A DNA stretch of 64,000 bases from Xestospongia muta. Taxonomy: Eukaryota; Porifera; Demospongiae; Haplosclerida; Petrosiidae. The position numbers and the translations under genes are program-made. This document shows, piece after piece, positions 1 through 11,938 of the stretch. The stretch is from positions 3,113,135 to 3,177,134 of the forward strand of contig OY848920.1 in NCBI GenBank assembly GCA_963693285.1, given 5' to 3'. The notes beneath the pieces are model-generated. The model ran no database searches, was not told where the DNA came from, and saw only the letters and a program-made list of their open reading frames with translations. Position 1 is the first letter of the stretch, and every line of letters starts with the position of its first letter.

Positions 1-982
1 TACAGAACTACAACTAGCTAAATCTGAATTATCTCATGATGATCCCAAATTAGGAGGTAATCCCTGTAATTTGTTCATTAGAACTTAATTTATAATGTTT
101 TGTATAGTACAGTTTGTAACACTATATATTATATGTGTACACTATATCTACATACTAACTCTGTTTATAACAGGACATACTGGAAGAGTTGAGTGGAGAG
201 ATGATATAAAGAATGTTTGGCTTATCTCACCAACTATTGAACAATGTGAAGAGGTTGTTAGCAGATTAATAACAGAACAACAAACCAAAGGAAGTAGATG
301 GAGTATTCGTCTCAGATCATCATCTCCTGAAAGTGCTCTTGTAATTATTAGTAATCTCAGTAAGTGTGCAGTGAAGGGACTTGATATACACAGCACTCCA
401 TTGGACAATATATGTATATCAACATTATCAGCAGAGCTACAAACTACTAATAAAACAATGATAAACCTAATTCTTCGCTACTCTTCACTTACTGGTGGTA
501 TCAAACAAATCAGTGATGCTCTCTTTACCAATACTACTCTTAAGTCTTTATCATTGATTAATGTTACTATCACAGATGAAGATACCAGTAACTTATCTAC
601 CATGTTAAGTATTAATAAAACATTGCGTATACTACGACTCTACAACTGTAACATCACTGATAATGGTGTCCGATATATCTGTGAAGGCCTCAATAAAAAC
701 CAAACACTGACTGTGTTGAGCATCAGCTCTAATACTCAGATCACTTCAGCCAGTACCAGTACAATAGCTGAACTAATAAATACAACTAAATCATTAACAG
801 AACTAAATCTCCATGGTACTTCACTGAACAATGATGATATCAAGACTATTTGTACTGAACTCATCGAAAATACCACACTACAGACATTATACTTATCCAA
901 ACAACATGAAGAGTATTGTATGAAGTTAGACAGTTATCAAGTTATTAAAGACCGACTTAAGTTCGAGCCAGTCTTAAATTAG
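1..982 (+). CDS. 3' end of a Death/CARD-like/coiled-coil/SH3/LRR family gene (partial)
   Basis: Only the last two exons are in the window. Bases 1-56 are the end of the SH3 exon (its ELQLAKSELSHDDPKLGG tail), followed by a GTAATC donor. The LRR exon starts after the CAG at 171-173 and runs from 174 to the stop at 980-982. The LRR exon gives about 269 residues of ribonuclease-inhibitor/NLR-type repeats, with recurring LxxLxLxxC/N and ITDNGVRYICEGL-like units. It matches the final exon of the three complete paralogues almost base for base, except at the exposed beta-strand residues. An ATG at 95 lies in the intron and extends the open frame, but the splice acceptor at 173 and the shared exon structure argue that it is not a start. 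The rest of the gene lies before the window. Confidence 0.8.
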
Positions 983-1126
983 TTTGTTCTATACATTTAC
1001 TTTCAATTTAGTTTAAGTTTCTGTTGATGTCTTTTTAGTATCAATGTCTTTTCATAAAGTGCAAACAAAGCAGTTATTGAAAGTGGTAACAAGTGGTGGG
1101 TGGAGTCAGTGGGTGTGGTCGTTATA

Positions 1127-1661
1127 TCAGAAGTTAAATCCTCCAGAAGGCACAGTTTGAGTAGCAGGAGCAAATTGAAGTTGTCCTGATGTAGTAGAAG
1201 GTGCCAGAGTGGATACCTCATCATTCTGAGAGAGAGAGAGAGAGACAACATTAACAACTAATAATACAATGTCACTATATTGTATTAGAGAGGGTGTACA
1301 CACAGTGGGTGTGGCTTACATTTAACATGTTGGAGATAGCATCTAATATTGAGTTTGAGGGCTCCCATTTCTAAGGCATAGAGTATTTGAGGGACTGTAC
1401 CCCCGGCTGTCAAATTAGTGATAGCCCATATTGCCTCCTTTTGAGCTCGGAACTCACCCTGTATAATAGATGAATAGATGTAAATGGATCAATAGCTACA
1501 TGGAATGGATATATAAACAATGATGAAAGTATGGTCACATAACACCACCCACTCACCTTAATTAGTATATTAATTAAAGGAGGTAACAAGTTAGCATCAA
1601 TAACTGACTGTATCTGTCCTTGTTGTCCAGCTGTTATATTAGATATTGTCCATGCTGCCTC
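1127..1661 (-). pseudogene. Importin-alpha (karyopherin alpha) 3' fragment, copy A
   Basis: Three minus-strand exon remnants match the end of an importin-alpha gene. The terminal exon (1127-1225) begins NDEVSTLAPSTTSG and ends PSGGFNF plus stop. An armadillo exon around 1320-1456 reads [12 protein letters not shown] but has an internal deletion that removes the residues joining EMGALK to the rest of the repeat. A further armadillo exon (about 1557-1661) reads [20 protein letters not shown]. All upstream importin exons are missing, so the piece is a relic carried with the duplicated block. Copies lie at 11,408, 20,381 and 22,025, and much fuller ones at 24,106-27,747 and 32,888-35,320. Confidence 0.75.
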
Positions 1662-1788
1662 CTATATAATGGATAAATAAAATAGATGAATGGATACATG
1701 GAAAGATAATGGATGAATGATATATTAATAGTTAGAAAAATGGATGATACTAAAATTAATGGATGCATAAAAGGAGAAATGTATGGAC

Positions 1789-3308
1789 TTACAAACTTAT
1801 CAATACTATTCCAATAGGACCTACAACATTACTCTTTTTAGCTCCTCCTCCTCCACCTTTTGAGTTTAAACAAACAGCTGTTGTTGTAAGTTTAAAGACA
1901 TAGAGATATTGATGATCATGATCTCCTTCTGTAATGATTGAAGGATCATCTCCTTGATAATCACAAAAGAGGTAGACTACAGCTGTTCTATATGAGTAAT
2001 GATAACAGACATTGTGTAGATATTATATGTGAAATGGATTATGTTCTAGTCAACATGAGAATAAAGATGTCAGATGTATTAGTTATCATCATTAACAAAT
2101 GTTATAATTGTACAGTCCTCTTAATTTACCATTTAATGTATGTTATCATAAATAACAATTATTATATCTTTTAAAGTGGCCCATACAGGAATTCCATACT
2201 TTACTGGTTAATATACCAGATATTAATATCATAATTACACAATCAAAGGATGTAGTACTTCCTGTAACATTACCCACCATGTGTTCATTGTTTACCTCTT
2301 ATCATCTCCTCCACTATATTGTAATTGATAATTTCCTTCATCATCAGAGAACATAGCCTCAGTGTCCATTTTACCAACTAAGATCTTCTTCCCATCACTT
2401 GTTAGTTGACATACCTACATGTATAGAAATATATGGAGAGAGACTCAAACCCATGTTAAATAGATTGAAACCTATACTGAATATAGACTGTAGAATTCAT
2501 GGATTATACAGTAATAAGTGACTTATGTAAACTCATTCTAAACAAGATTATAATTGTAAAAATACCCTATTGTCTTTGAGGAGGTCATGTCATGGTAAAA
2601 CACTGGAGTATTGAAAACTGGACAGTTTCAAGTAATTGTGGAATGACACAATCTAGACTCAAACCCATACTGAATAGATTCAAACCCATACTGAATTAAT
2701 TATAGCTTAAAGCTAATATTAAGACTGATACTCATACTATTGTACTTTCAGATAGTATATATCAGTTAGTGATACTTACAGCAGTACCATCATCACAGGA
2801 GTCTCCTATAGAGAATGGATAACAAGGATTGTAGTTATAATTATATCCATAGGTACTACTACTAAACCTAGAAAGAGTAAAAAACAAAGTTATACAATGA
2901 TATTGTATGTTGTGGATGTAAAACACTGAATAGTCTTGGTCTCAGACCTATATTCAAAGATTTGTGTATAGGTCTGGGACTGAGACTAATACAGTATGAA
3001 TTAATGGATAAATGGATGGTTTAATGAATGGATATAAACACTGATTAGACTACTAGATCAATGGACAGATGATTTATATAACTCTTTGTCCATCAATCCA
3101 TTCACTAAATTATTCATCTATTCATTCATTCATACACAATCCTCACCACTTACCTTGATGTACCATCATTGTTAGTAATACTAGTAAGATTGATAGTACC
3201 TTTGTTAGTTTCACATATACAGGTAGGTTGTCCTGTAGGTGGAGTACATGGTATGAGATCTTGACCTGTCACATGAAGTAAGAGATAGAGAAAGAGGTAC
3301 ACAAACAT
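1789..3308 (-). CDS. Small secreted or membrane-anchored MRH-domain protein (mannose-6-phosphate-receptor-like)
   Basis: Four exons splice in frame: 3154-3308, 2780-2867, 2296-2414 and 1789-1987 (561 nt, 186 residues). The start MFVYLFLYLLLHVTG is a signal peptide. The mature part has features of mannose-6-phosphate receptor homology domains: paired cysteines (NPCYPFSIGDSCDDGTAVCQ), a QLQYSGGD segment, and RTAVVYLFCD followed by YLYVFKLTTTAVC, the strand and cysteine pattern shared by CD-MPR, Atg27 and glucosidase II beta. Such proteins bind sugars or sort cargo in the secretory and lysosomal system. The last exon ends in GPIGIVLISL and a stop, but the stop overlaps a GTAAGT donor, so a longer form with a transmembrane exon is possible. 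Two CACGTG boxes lie upstream. Confidence 0.65.
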
Positions 3309-3756
3309 TTCAATAGTTTTCAAAGCCAGCCACGCCCTCTAGATAGTGAAACCACACCTTGTTTTTTTCTAAGCTGCTTAGGGTTACCTGACCTTCAAAA
3401 TGGCAGTCATAGTTTCCACAAATGGTATATTATATATACTATACTTGATATCAATAATACACAGACCAATATTAGTATATAATATGTCAGTAGTTTACCT
3501 TCTATTTTGTAGGACATGTGTTAATAATCCACCAACTACTACATGGATCTACTTTAGTTGTATTAAAATATAGTCAATTAAAATAGAACAATGATTACAC
3601 TAGATATATCACTTACTTTAGAGTTTGTTTCACGTGTAATTATTAATTGATGCTCCACCCACTGTTTAATTAAAGTTACTATGAATATATAATATACTCC
3701 ATTACTGTGGAAACATTCCTGTCTTTAGCTGTTTCTTTGTTACCATTTCTCCTCCA

Positions 3757-3770
3757 TATTGTCACGTGAT
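3757..3770. promoter_or_regulatory. E-box (GTCACGTGAT) in the divergent promoter of the MRH gene
   Basis: The sequence ATTGTCACGTGATTAC lies about 450 bp upstream of the MRH gene start, and another CACGTG lies near 3631. The core equals the bHLH E-box and resembles the vertebrate CLEAR element of lysosomal genes. It is conserved in copy B (about 13,703). A regulatory role is inference only. Confidence 0.3.
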
Positions 3771-3789
3771 TACTTATAGGTGGTAGTGA

Positions 3790-3925
3790 TAAAGATGAGT
3801 CCCAAATTGAGGTAATTATTGTAATTAATAATATTTAATTATTTCATTTACATTAGAATCTTGTCTGTCATTTGTCATTATCTGATGGAAGAATTTTAAC
3901 CTCTGCTATTGAGATCTCTCGGTAA
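3790..3925 (+). other. Two short putative exons divergent to the MRH gene, unidentified
   Basis: The segment ending KDESQIE (donor GTAATT near 3812) joins in frame to an exon after an acceptor near 3855 that reads NLVCHLSLSDGRILTSAIEIS before a GTAAG donor near 3923. The same pair exists in copy B with substitutions. I do not recognise the peptide. It may be the 5' end of a gene whose later exons were replaced by the methionyl-tRNA synthetase fragment downstream. Confidence 0.3.
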
Positions 3926-4070
3926 GATAGCCACACCCCCTAATATATAGTGATATATAATGTTAGATATTTGATACAAAAGTTTGGAAGTAAGGGGTTA
4001 ATAATTGGTAGTACAGTCTAGTTGTCCAGTCATCAAGTTCTCTAATCACTTATTCCTTGATCTCACCAAG

Positions 4071-4270
4071 GTAAGACATATTACCTTATAAGGAAGACAC
4101 ATTATATGTACACACATATGGTAAGACATATTACCTTATAAGGAAGACACATTATATGTACACACATATGGTAAGACATATTACCTTATAAGGAAGACAC
4201 ATTATATGTACACACGTATGGTAAGACATATTACCTTATAAAGAAGACACATTATATGTACACACATATA
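4071..4270. repeat. Four tandem 50-bp repeats
   Basis: A 50-bp unit starting GTAAGACATATTACCTTATA begins at 4071, 4121, 4171 and 4221 with one or two changes between copies. The paralogous block B has a single unit at about 14,011, so the array expanded after the segmental duplication. Confidence 0.95.
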
Positions 4271-4325
4271 TACATGTAAATTTATACATGTACTTTTTAT
4301 TGTATTTTATTATTTTATTGTATAG

Positions 4326-4880
4326 TTGGAGCCTGATGTTTTGGAGTGGTCTCAGTAATCGGCAAAAACAGGTATTGACTAAACTATTTAGTACAGAGTC
4401 CTTACATCTCTTATCTACTTAGCTAATAGTGGTAGTATAGTGGGTGAGTGTTTGACTAGTAATCAGAACCTCCTCCTCAGTTCAAATCCTCTCTAGTACA
4501 TGTATCATTTTTCTTTCTTTCCTGTCCCTCCAAAGTAACATGATGTTCTTTCTACTACATAGGTACATGGTCCCAAAATACACAATTCAATACATCATCA
4601 TGGTTACGTGATGGTTTAAAACCTTGTTCTATTACACGAGAACTCAAATGGGGCACTCCTGTTTCATTAGAGGGATATACTGATAAAGCTTTCTCTGTAT
4701 GGTTTGATGCACCTATTGGGTAAGAAAAAAGAGGGTTAAAAATTTACGATTCTCTCTCTCTCTCTCTCTATGCAATAACAGTTGTTATACTGACCGATGG
4801 GAACAATGGTGGAAGAATCCTAATGAGATATCCAACTATATATCCATTTTGAAAACCTATATATCCATTTATACATTGTT
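4326..4880 (+). pseudogene. Methionyl-tRNA synthetase fragment, copy A
   Basis: Three exon remnants of a class I methionyl-tRNA synthetase: 4326-4371, 4563-4719, and a fragment from about 4780. The middle one reads [20 protein letters not shown] and then VWFDAPIG, the strongly conserved segment of cytosolic MetRS. The third has YTDRWEQWWKNPNEIS. The first exon has a TAA stop where copy B has CAA, and the third lacks its 5' part. The catalytic HIGH and KMSKS regions are absent. It is a captured gene piece. Confidence 0.8.
4421..4498 (+). other. tRNA-like sequence (Thr-AGT-like anticodon loop), relic or SINE-type
   Basis: The stretch has a GGTAGTATAGTGGGTGAGTG segment like a D-arm/A box, a TGA-CTAGTAA-TCA stem-loop placing AGT at the anticodon position with T before it, and AGTTCAAATCC like a T-loop/B box. 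The T-stem and acceptor stem do not pair well, so it is not an intact tRNA gene. It sits inside an intron of the MetRS relic and is duplicated in copy B at 14,209-14,281. Confidence 0.4.
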
Positions 4881-4887
4881 GATCCAG

Positions 4888-6060
4888 ATGTCTTATCAAA
4901 AGATCAGAAACCAGTTTCATTTGACCAAGGACTTCCAGAGACACCAACTATGTCTAGTCAAGAAGATAATCCCAGTGAACAAATAGGTACATAAAATTAT
5001 ATAATTATAATAATAAAACTATTTGTATTATTATGTTTAGAGTCTTTAATATCAGAGTTGAGAGATCAGTTAACAGATTCAACTGATGACAAACAGTCAG
5101 ATGATGAAGAGACTAATGAAGGTACATATTATATCTTAGTCCTAGTTCCATATACAAATACTCAATTAAAATGTAAATGTTATATGATGAGATTTGTTGT
5201 AGTCAGCAGTCACTTTATTAATGATTAGTGTTCATTGTACATGTATGTATCTTGTCTATATAATACTGTACAATGTATTTATATAGTATAGTTATTGTAT
5301 GTTATATTTATTAATGATTAGTGTTCATTGTACATGTATGTATCTTGTCTATATAATACTGTACAATGTATTTATATAGTATAGTTATTGTATGGTATAT
5401 TTATTTGTGATATGATACAATGGAAGTTCAATGTACAGCTAACAAAGCACAATGAATTTCTAAGGTATCAATCAAAGGACAAGGTGGTGCTTATAGGATA
5501 TACATTACCAGTATTATTTTATATTACATAAACTATTTAGTGGTATAACTTAATTGTACCAATACCACAGACCATATTGAGTTATCCCTTACATACAGTG
5601 AGCTCTAAGGGAAAGAAATCAGAGTGTCTTATGTTTATCTACTCTATGCTTTGTCTATAGTATCTAATTTATATTGTTATACTGTGTAATTATTTTGTGT
5701 GGTCTATTTTGTGTGTTATAATACATGTTACCTGTTTAATAGGAGATCCTAATAGTATTCAATGAGGTTATAATTATGTTGATCTCTCTTTGGCAACTAC
5801 TAAACAAGCTGATGAAGTAATGAATCACTTGAAGACTGAACAGACAGGAAAAGACTGGAGTATTTGTCTCATTACTTCATCTCCTGAGAGTGCTCTAGTT
5901 GTAATTAACAATCTCAATGAGTACATAATGAGAGCTTTCTACATCAACCAGACTCCATTAGACAACACTTGTGTCTCAGCATTGTCAGAAATACTTAAAA
6001 CTAATCAAACAATGAAGAGAATATACTTTATTTCCTCTTAACTTACTGGTGGTATTCTAG
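4888..6060 (+). pseudogene. Degenerate linker and LRR-start remnant of the SH3/LRR family, copy A
   Basis: Exon-like pieces parallel the linker exons of the complete genes: KPVSFDQGLPETPT followed by SSQEDNPSEQ (about 4888-4985), and ESLISELRDQLTDSTDDKQS (about 5040-5122). A truncated LRR exon (about 5741-6060) has an in-frame TGA near its start (SIQ then stop) and another stop after YFISS. It contains TSSPESALVVINNLNE, the counterpart of SSSPESALVIISNLSK in intact copies. No SH3 exon lies between the pieces. The remnant is probably an older copy that decayed before the block was duplicated. Confidence 0.7.
5214..5400. repeat. 93-bp tandem duplication
   Basis: Two adjacent copies of a 93-bp unit containing TTAATGATTAGTGTTCATTG. 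The same pair is present in block B at about 15,048-15,233, so it predates the segmental duplication. Confidence 0.9.
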
Positions 6061-6337
6061 TTTCATTAATAACTATTACATCATCCAAACATTGTGTTAT
6101 ACTAAATAGAACTGCTCCTCTGATAACATCACAATAATTATAGACAGAACACGTGGTTTAAAAGTTAGTAATACTCTATGGCTATTCTCCTAGTACATAA
6201 GTGTGTATAATTAATACCTATTAACATAATTGTTCATAATGTACATAGTTATCTGACCTTTCTGATAATAGTATTCATGATAAGTTATACAACCCCACCC
6301 TGACTTGACCCACCCTATATTTCTTTAAAGAAACGCT

Positions 6338-9300
6338 ATGGCTTCAAAAGTACTTTCTCAACCTCAGCTAGGTAAGAAAATCATCTCAGTTCATACAATT
6401 TTATAAAGTACATAGTGTACATGATATAATGGACCACATATAGTGTGGGCGTTTTATTTTAAATTCCTCCTTCTCTGAAGAAATTGGTAACTTATGTATA
6501 TATGTTCTGTCAACATAGATAGTATGTATTTATTATCACTTCTAAATTGGTTTACAATATTTCATTTATTACAGACACTGACAATTTGAAAGAAATAGTT
6601 GATGCTTTGAAGAAAGTTCGTTTTCCAAATCATAAATGGTTTCCTCTTGGTCTACAACTGGGTCTATTATCACCCACTCTGAAAGATATTGAAGCAAACC
6701 ATAAAGATGATGTAAGGAGATGTCTTCAGGAATGTTTAACTCTGTGGTTGAGTAAAGCTGACAAGGTGACTGACAATGGAGGGTCTACTTGGGATTCATT
6801 AGCTGATGCTCTTCGCAATATAGAAGAAAATTTTGCAGCTGAAAAAATAATGGAATTTAGTAAGAAATTCAATGATTAATATGTTAGAAAATACCATTTA
6901 TTATTTTCTTCTTTTGTTATAGAATTCTCCACTCCAGCTTGTCAAATGCTACAACAACACACTGACAGACTCTCACCTCTCATTCTTCCTGTGGAGATTG
7001 TTCAGATGTTATATGAAGAGAGAGTGATCTCTAAGGAAACATTAGATGAAGTCAATAGATTGGGAAGTGTACTAGGAGAAGGTCCATTGAGAGCACTGTG
7101 TACTACAGTGTCTAAAGAGCCAAACATTTTAAAAGTCTTCGCAAGTGTCTTGTTGAAATCTGAAGAAACAGTACAGATTGCTAAAGATATACTCAAGGAA
7201 TATGGTAAATAATTTATATAATATTAATCTTCCATTATCACTTTCATAGAGAAAACATTTCCTTCCCGAGTCAATCTTCAACGCACTTATCAGTATGATT
7301 TTGATCAGATGGAAGTGAACTATGGAGATCTTATGATGAAAATGTCACCTCTTATTAAGGCTGGTATTCCTTCACTAGAAGATCTCAAAATGTATCTTCG
7401 GAGATGTTTTCGGGACCTAAGACCCCAATTGGTTACAGTCGAATCATTTGATGATGTTATGGATCTTGTACAAGATAAATGTACCATTATTAATGTCTGC
7501 TGTTTGGAGGCTATTGTCAATCACTACAATATCACAGCAGCTAAACCACACATTGAAGAATTCAAGACAGCTGTTGATACATTTTGTGAGAAGATCAAAA
7601 CCGATATATGCCTTAAACAGAACTTCAAGATAGCTTCATTTTCTCATCATCTCACTTGTGAGACTATTGAGTTTGTGCTGGAGTGGGAGGCTGACAAATA
7701 CACCCTTAGAGATATCAAAGATTTGCTATCAAAAGCATTTGGAGACATGGCTAAGTCTGTACAAGTTAGAGCAGTTAATGATGGTAACTCCATCATTGTT
7801 ACCTGCTATGCTCCTCTAAGTTTAATGGATTTCTTACTAACAGCAGCAGAGAGGAATCTTAATGTACTGAAAGAGAATGGAGTGATAAAATTAACATTTG
7901 GCTATCACACCATTTATGATAAATGTCAGAGAGATAAGGTAAGAGATGAGTAGTATTAGACAACAGTTACTACATGTATTGTATATAGGAGATTAAAGCT
8001 GTTGTAGATGAGAACACAAAGGATCTCAAACACAAACTGGAGTCAAGGGACACAATTATTAGAGAGATGACAACAGAAATGGATGATTTGAAATCACAGC
8101 TCAGAAACAGTGAAGGTCAGTCCAACCTTGAAGTAATAGATATGGTGTTAGTCAAGTACATTATGAAAAAAAGCACAAGAGACTATGTCTTGAATGTTTT
8201 CAATACACATTTTATCAGATTTATTCTTGTGTTTTTTGATACAACATTTGATATCCTAACACTCTTAGAGACCTGACTTCATCAATTAGTACCACAATCA
8301 ACAAACACTTAATTGATGTAACACATCTATCATGTAAATTAACTTTGTGGTACAATATGACCAACACTGTATGGCAGTACCTTTAATACAATCATACATT
8401 GAACAATAAACTATTAAGAGTTCATATGTCCATCAGTAGATTGAGTCTATAAAGGAACATACATCATTTAGTACACTAGTGTATCAATAATAATAGGATC
8501 TCTTTTGTCCTAGAGGTAGAAAATTCTTTCATTAGTTCTCTTTGAATACTGTTGTGCTAGCTCTTTGTTGAATAATTGTACATAAATATTATGTGTAATT
8601 ATTTTTACTACTGTCAAATATTTTGTATAGATGAAAAACTAATGAAAGAAAGGGAGATTAAAGAAATGTACCAAGGAAAGAAAGGTAGTAATGTCTTATT
8701 CATGTAACACAGCTTATATCATTGTATTGATCTCATATACTGTAGCTACTGAAGAGGAATTAAATTTAGTGAAACAAATGTTAGAACAGAAAGAAAGAGA
8801 GATTAATGACTTGACATCATTGTTAGCAACGAAGGAAGGTAAGAAATCTGATGTAATGATGAATTTTGTGATACTTTTAACATTTTATATCAACAATAAA
8901 TGCTTCTCTCTTTATAGCTCTTGAAGAGGAACTAGACACACTTAAAAACAAAATACTAGAAATGTCTAGTGTCACAGAAACTAAAGGTAAGCTCTTAACA
9001 ACAAGTACTATGTACACACTTGTTCTCTCTTGTTTATAGAGTCTGAGTTGAAACAATTGTTAGAAACAAGTACTAAAATGAACAGAGCAAAAATTTTACA
9101 GATAGAACAGTTAACAAATACCATCAAGGAAAAAGAAAGTGAGATGTTAATAATGTACACACTATTGTATTAATGAGATATTCCATAGTCTTTGAGAAGG
9201 AGTTATTGTCAGTGTCTGTTGAGAGACAAGGAGAGATAGAGACACTACAAGAAATAATAACAAGATTGAGATTACAGCTAAGAGAGAGAGACAAACAGAT

Positions 9301-11263
9301 TGAGGAGTTAAAGCAAAGCTTGAAAGGTAACTGATATTAGTAGATAATTGTTACTTCTCATTATATGACATTGTTACTGAATTTAGCATTTATACAAAAG
9401 CCTCAGAAACCATTAACTGATGAAGGACTTCATAAGTCTAGTCAAGAAGAGTCCACACTATCTATCAATGGTAAATGTCATAGTACCATATCTATGTCTT
9501 AGGATGTGTCCATTGTCCATATATGGAAATGTTATTTTAGCATGTACTTGAGCTTAAACCATGTAATCACATGTTGTTATTTACAAATAAAATATTTTGG
9601 TGACAGATACAGACAAGTCAATGACTTCTAAACAACTTTACAGATTTGGTTTTTAATTAGTCTCACTCACCTTTTCTTTGTTAGCCTAGTCCTGATCATC
9701 TCTTTGTAGCATTTAATAGCACATGATAAAATTGTACAACCACAAAAGTTAGCCACCACATTGACTATGAAAGCATATACCTTATATGGTATTATAAGAT
9801 AAGGACTTGTCATAACAGATAGTACATGTTAGTGTATAAATGTTGAACACTCCTTCTCTTCTTCATCCACTCCTGACTACATATATTATACAAACTATAT
9901 TGTCATTACTTATTGTAGAGTCTTCAGTACATGAGTTGAGAGATGAGGCAAAGGGTTCAACTGATGATAAAGAGTCAGGTTATGGTATGTTATGTTTTGA
10001 TGTTTCATAAAATTACATTATAATGATGTATTAGTGGTCTATACAGAAGCTGTTGTCAAACAATCTTTCACCAAAGTATATCCTGAGCATTTAACTATAA
10101 ATGTTGGAGATGTTATCAAAGATGTCATTAAGGTATGGAGACATCCTTTTTGTCCATCCATTCATTATGTCAACATATTATTTAAAGATCATCTCTAATT
10201 ATATTATATATTTTCATAGATTCAAGATGGATGGGGTGAGGGGACTCTGAATGGAGTCTATGGGGCATTCCCTATAAATTTTACAGAACTACAACTAGCT
10301 AAATCTGAATTATCTCATGATGATCCCAAATTAAGAGGTAATCCCTGTAATTTATTCATTAGGACTTAATTTATAATGTTTTGTATAGTACAGTTTGTAA
10401 CACTATATATTATATGTGTACACTATATCTACATACTAACTCTGTTTATAACAGGACATAGTGGAAGAGTTGAGTGGAGAGATGATATAAAGAGTGTTTG
10501 GCTTATCTCACCAACTATTGAACAATGTGAAGAGGTTGTTAGCAGATTAATAAAAGAACAACAAACCAAAGGAAGTAGATGGGGTATTTATCTCAGATCA
10601 TCATCTCCTGAAAGTGCTCTTGTAATTATTAGTAATCTCAGTAAGTGTGCAGTGATGACACTTGATATACACAGCACTTCATTGGACAATATATGTATAT
10701 CAACATTATCAGCAGAGCTACAAACTACTAACAAAACAATGACAGGCCTAGTTTTTTGCTACTCTTCACTTACTGGTGGTATCAAACAAATCAGTGATGC
10801 TCTCTTTACCAATACTACTCTTAAGTTGTTATCGTTGATTAATGTTACTATCACAGATGAAGATACCAGTAACTTATCTACCATGTTAAGTATTAATAAG
10901 ACATTGGATAAACTAGAACTCTACAACTGTAACATCACTGATAATGGTGTCCGATATATCTGTGAAGGCCTCGCTAAAAACCAAACGCTGACTGTGTTGA
11001 ACATCAGCTATAATCCTCAGATCACTTCAGCCAGTACCAGTACAATAGCTGAACTAATAAATACAACTAAATCATTAACAGTACTATGTCTCAACAATAC
11101 TTCACTGAACAATGATGATATCAAGACTATTTGTACTGAACTCATCGAAAATACTACGATACAGACATTATACTTATCCAAACAACATGAAGAGTATTGT
11201 ATGAAGTTAGACAGTTATCAAGTTATTAAAGACAGACTTAAGTTCGAGCCAGTCTTAAATTAG
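6338..11263 (+). CDS. Death / CARD-like / unknown domain / coiled-coil / SH3 / LRR protein, copy 1
   Basis: Fifteen exons splice in frame to 1,010 residues: 6338-6371, 6575-6859, 6923-7204, 7250-7938, 7989-8115, 8631-8684, 8746-8838, 8918-8986, 9040-9138, 9189-9326, 9387-9470, 9919-9984, 10047-10132, 10220-10337 and 10455-11263. The exon sum is an exact multiple of three. Order: short leader (MASKVLSQPQL); Death domain, residues about 12-106; CARD-like helical domain (LPVEIVQMLYEERVISKETL), about 107-200; a conserved all-sponge-type domain of unknown function, about 201-430; charged coiled coil from small exons, 431-623; acidic linker; SH3 domain, about 674-741 (VGDVIKDVIK then GWGEGTLNGVYGAFPINFTE); LRR, 742-1010. 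No signal peptide or membrane helix is seen, so a cytosolic adaptor or sensor is inferred. Family function is unproven. Confidence 0.85.
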
Positions 11264-11407
11264 TTTGTTCTATACAATTACTTTCAATTTAGTTTAAGTT
11301 TCTGTTGATGTCTTTTTAGTATCAATGTCTTTTCATAAAGTGCAAACAAAGCAGTTATTGAAAGTGGTAACAAGTGGTGAGTGGAGTCAGTGGGTGTGGT
11401 CGTTATA

Positions 11408-11938
11408 TCAGAAGTTAAATCCTCCACAAGGTACACTTTGAGTAGCAGGAGCAAATTGAAGTTGTCCTGATGTAGTAGAGGGTACCAGAGTGGATACCTC
11501 ATCATTCTGAGAGAGAGAGAGACAACATGAACAACTAATAATACAATGTCACTATATTGTATTAGAGAGGATGTACACACAGTGGGTGTGGCTTACATTT
11601 AACATGTTAGAGATAGCATCCAATATTGAGTTTGAGGGGTCTCATTTCTAGGGCATAGAGTATTTGAGGGACTGTACCCCCGGCTGTCAGATTAGTGATA
11701 GCCCATACTGCCTCCTTTTGAGCTCGGAACTCACCCTGTATAATGGATGAATAGATGTAAATGGATGAATAGCTACATGGAATGGATATATAAACAATGA
11801 TGAAAGTATGGTCACATAACACCACCCACTCACCTTAATTAGTATATTAATTAAAGGAGGTAACAAGTTAGCATCAATAACTGACTGTATCTGTCCTTGT
11901 TGTCCAGCTGTTATATTAGATATTGTCCATGCTGCCTC
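11408..11938 (-). pseudogene. Importin-alpha 3' fragment, copy B
   Basis: Same three exon remnants as at 1,127-1,661, with the same internal deletion in the [12 protein letters not shown] exon. The shared deletion shows it arose before the block duplication. Confidence 0.75.

Noticed and set aside
95..173. ATG upstream of each LRR exon (MFCIVQFVTLYIICVHYIYI) looking like a membrane signal anchor
   Set aside because: It is intron sequence ending in a TATAACAG acceptor. The upstream SH3 exon joins the LRR exon in frame, so the hydrophobic start is most likely an artefact of reading through the intron.
1938..2174. 78-codon plus-strand ORF (also at 12,216)
   Set aside because: It overlaps the antisense of the MRH gene's last exon and its intron. 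The conservation is explained by the block duplication.
4421..4498. Functional tRNA-Thr gene
   Set aside because: The anticodon arm and T-loop look right, but the T-stem and acceptor stem do not pair, and copy B differs in length. Kept only as a tRNA-like relic.
9607..9655. Additional exon DTDKSMTSKQLYRF between linker exons of copy 1
   Set aside because: It has an acceptor but no donor before its stop, and is altered in copy 3. Skipping it keeps the full frame in all three genes.
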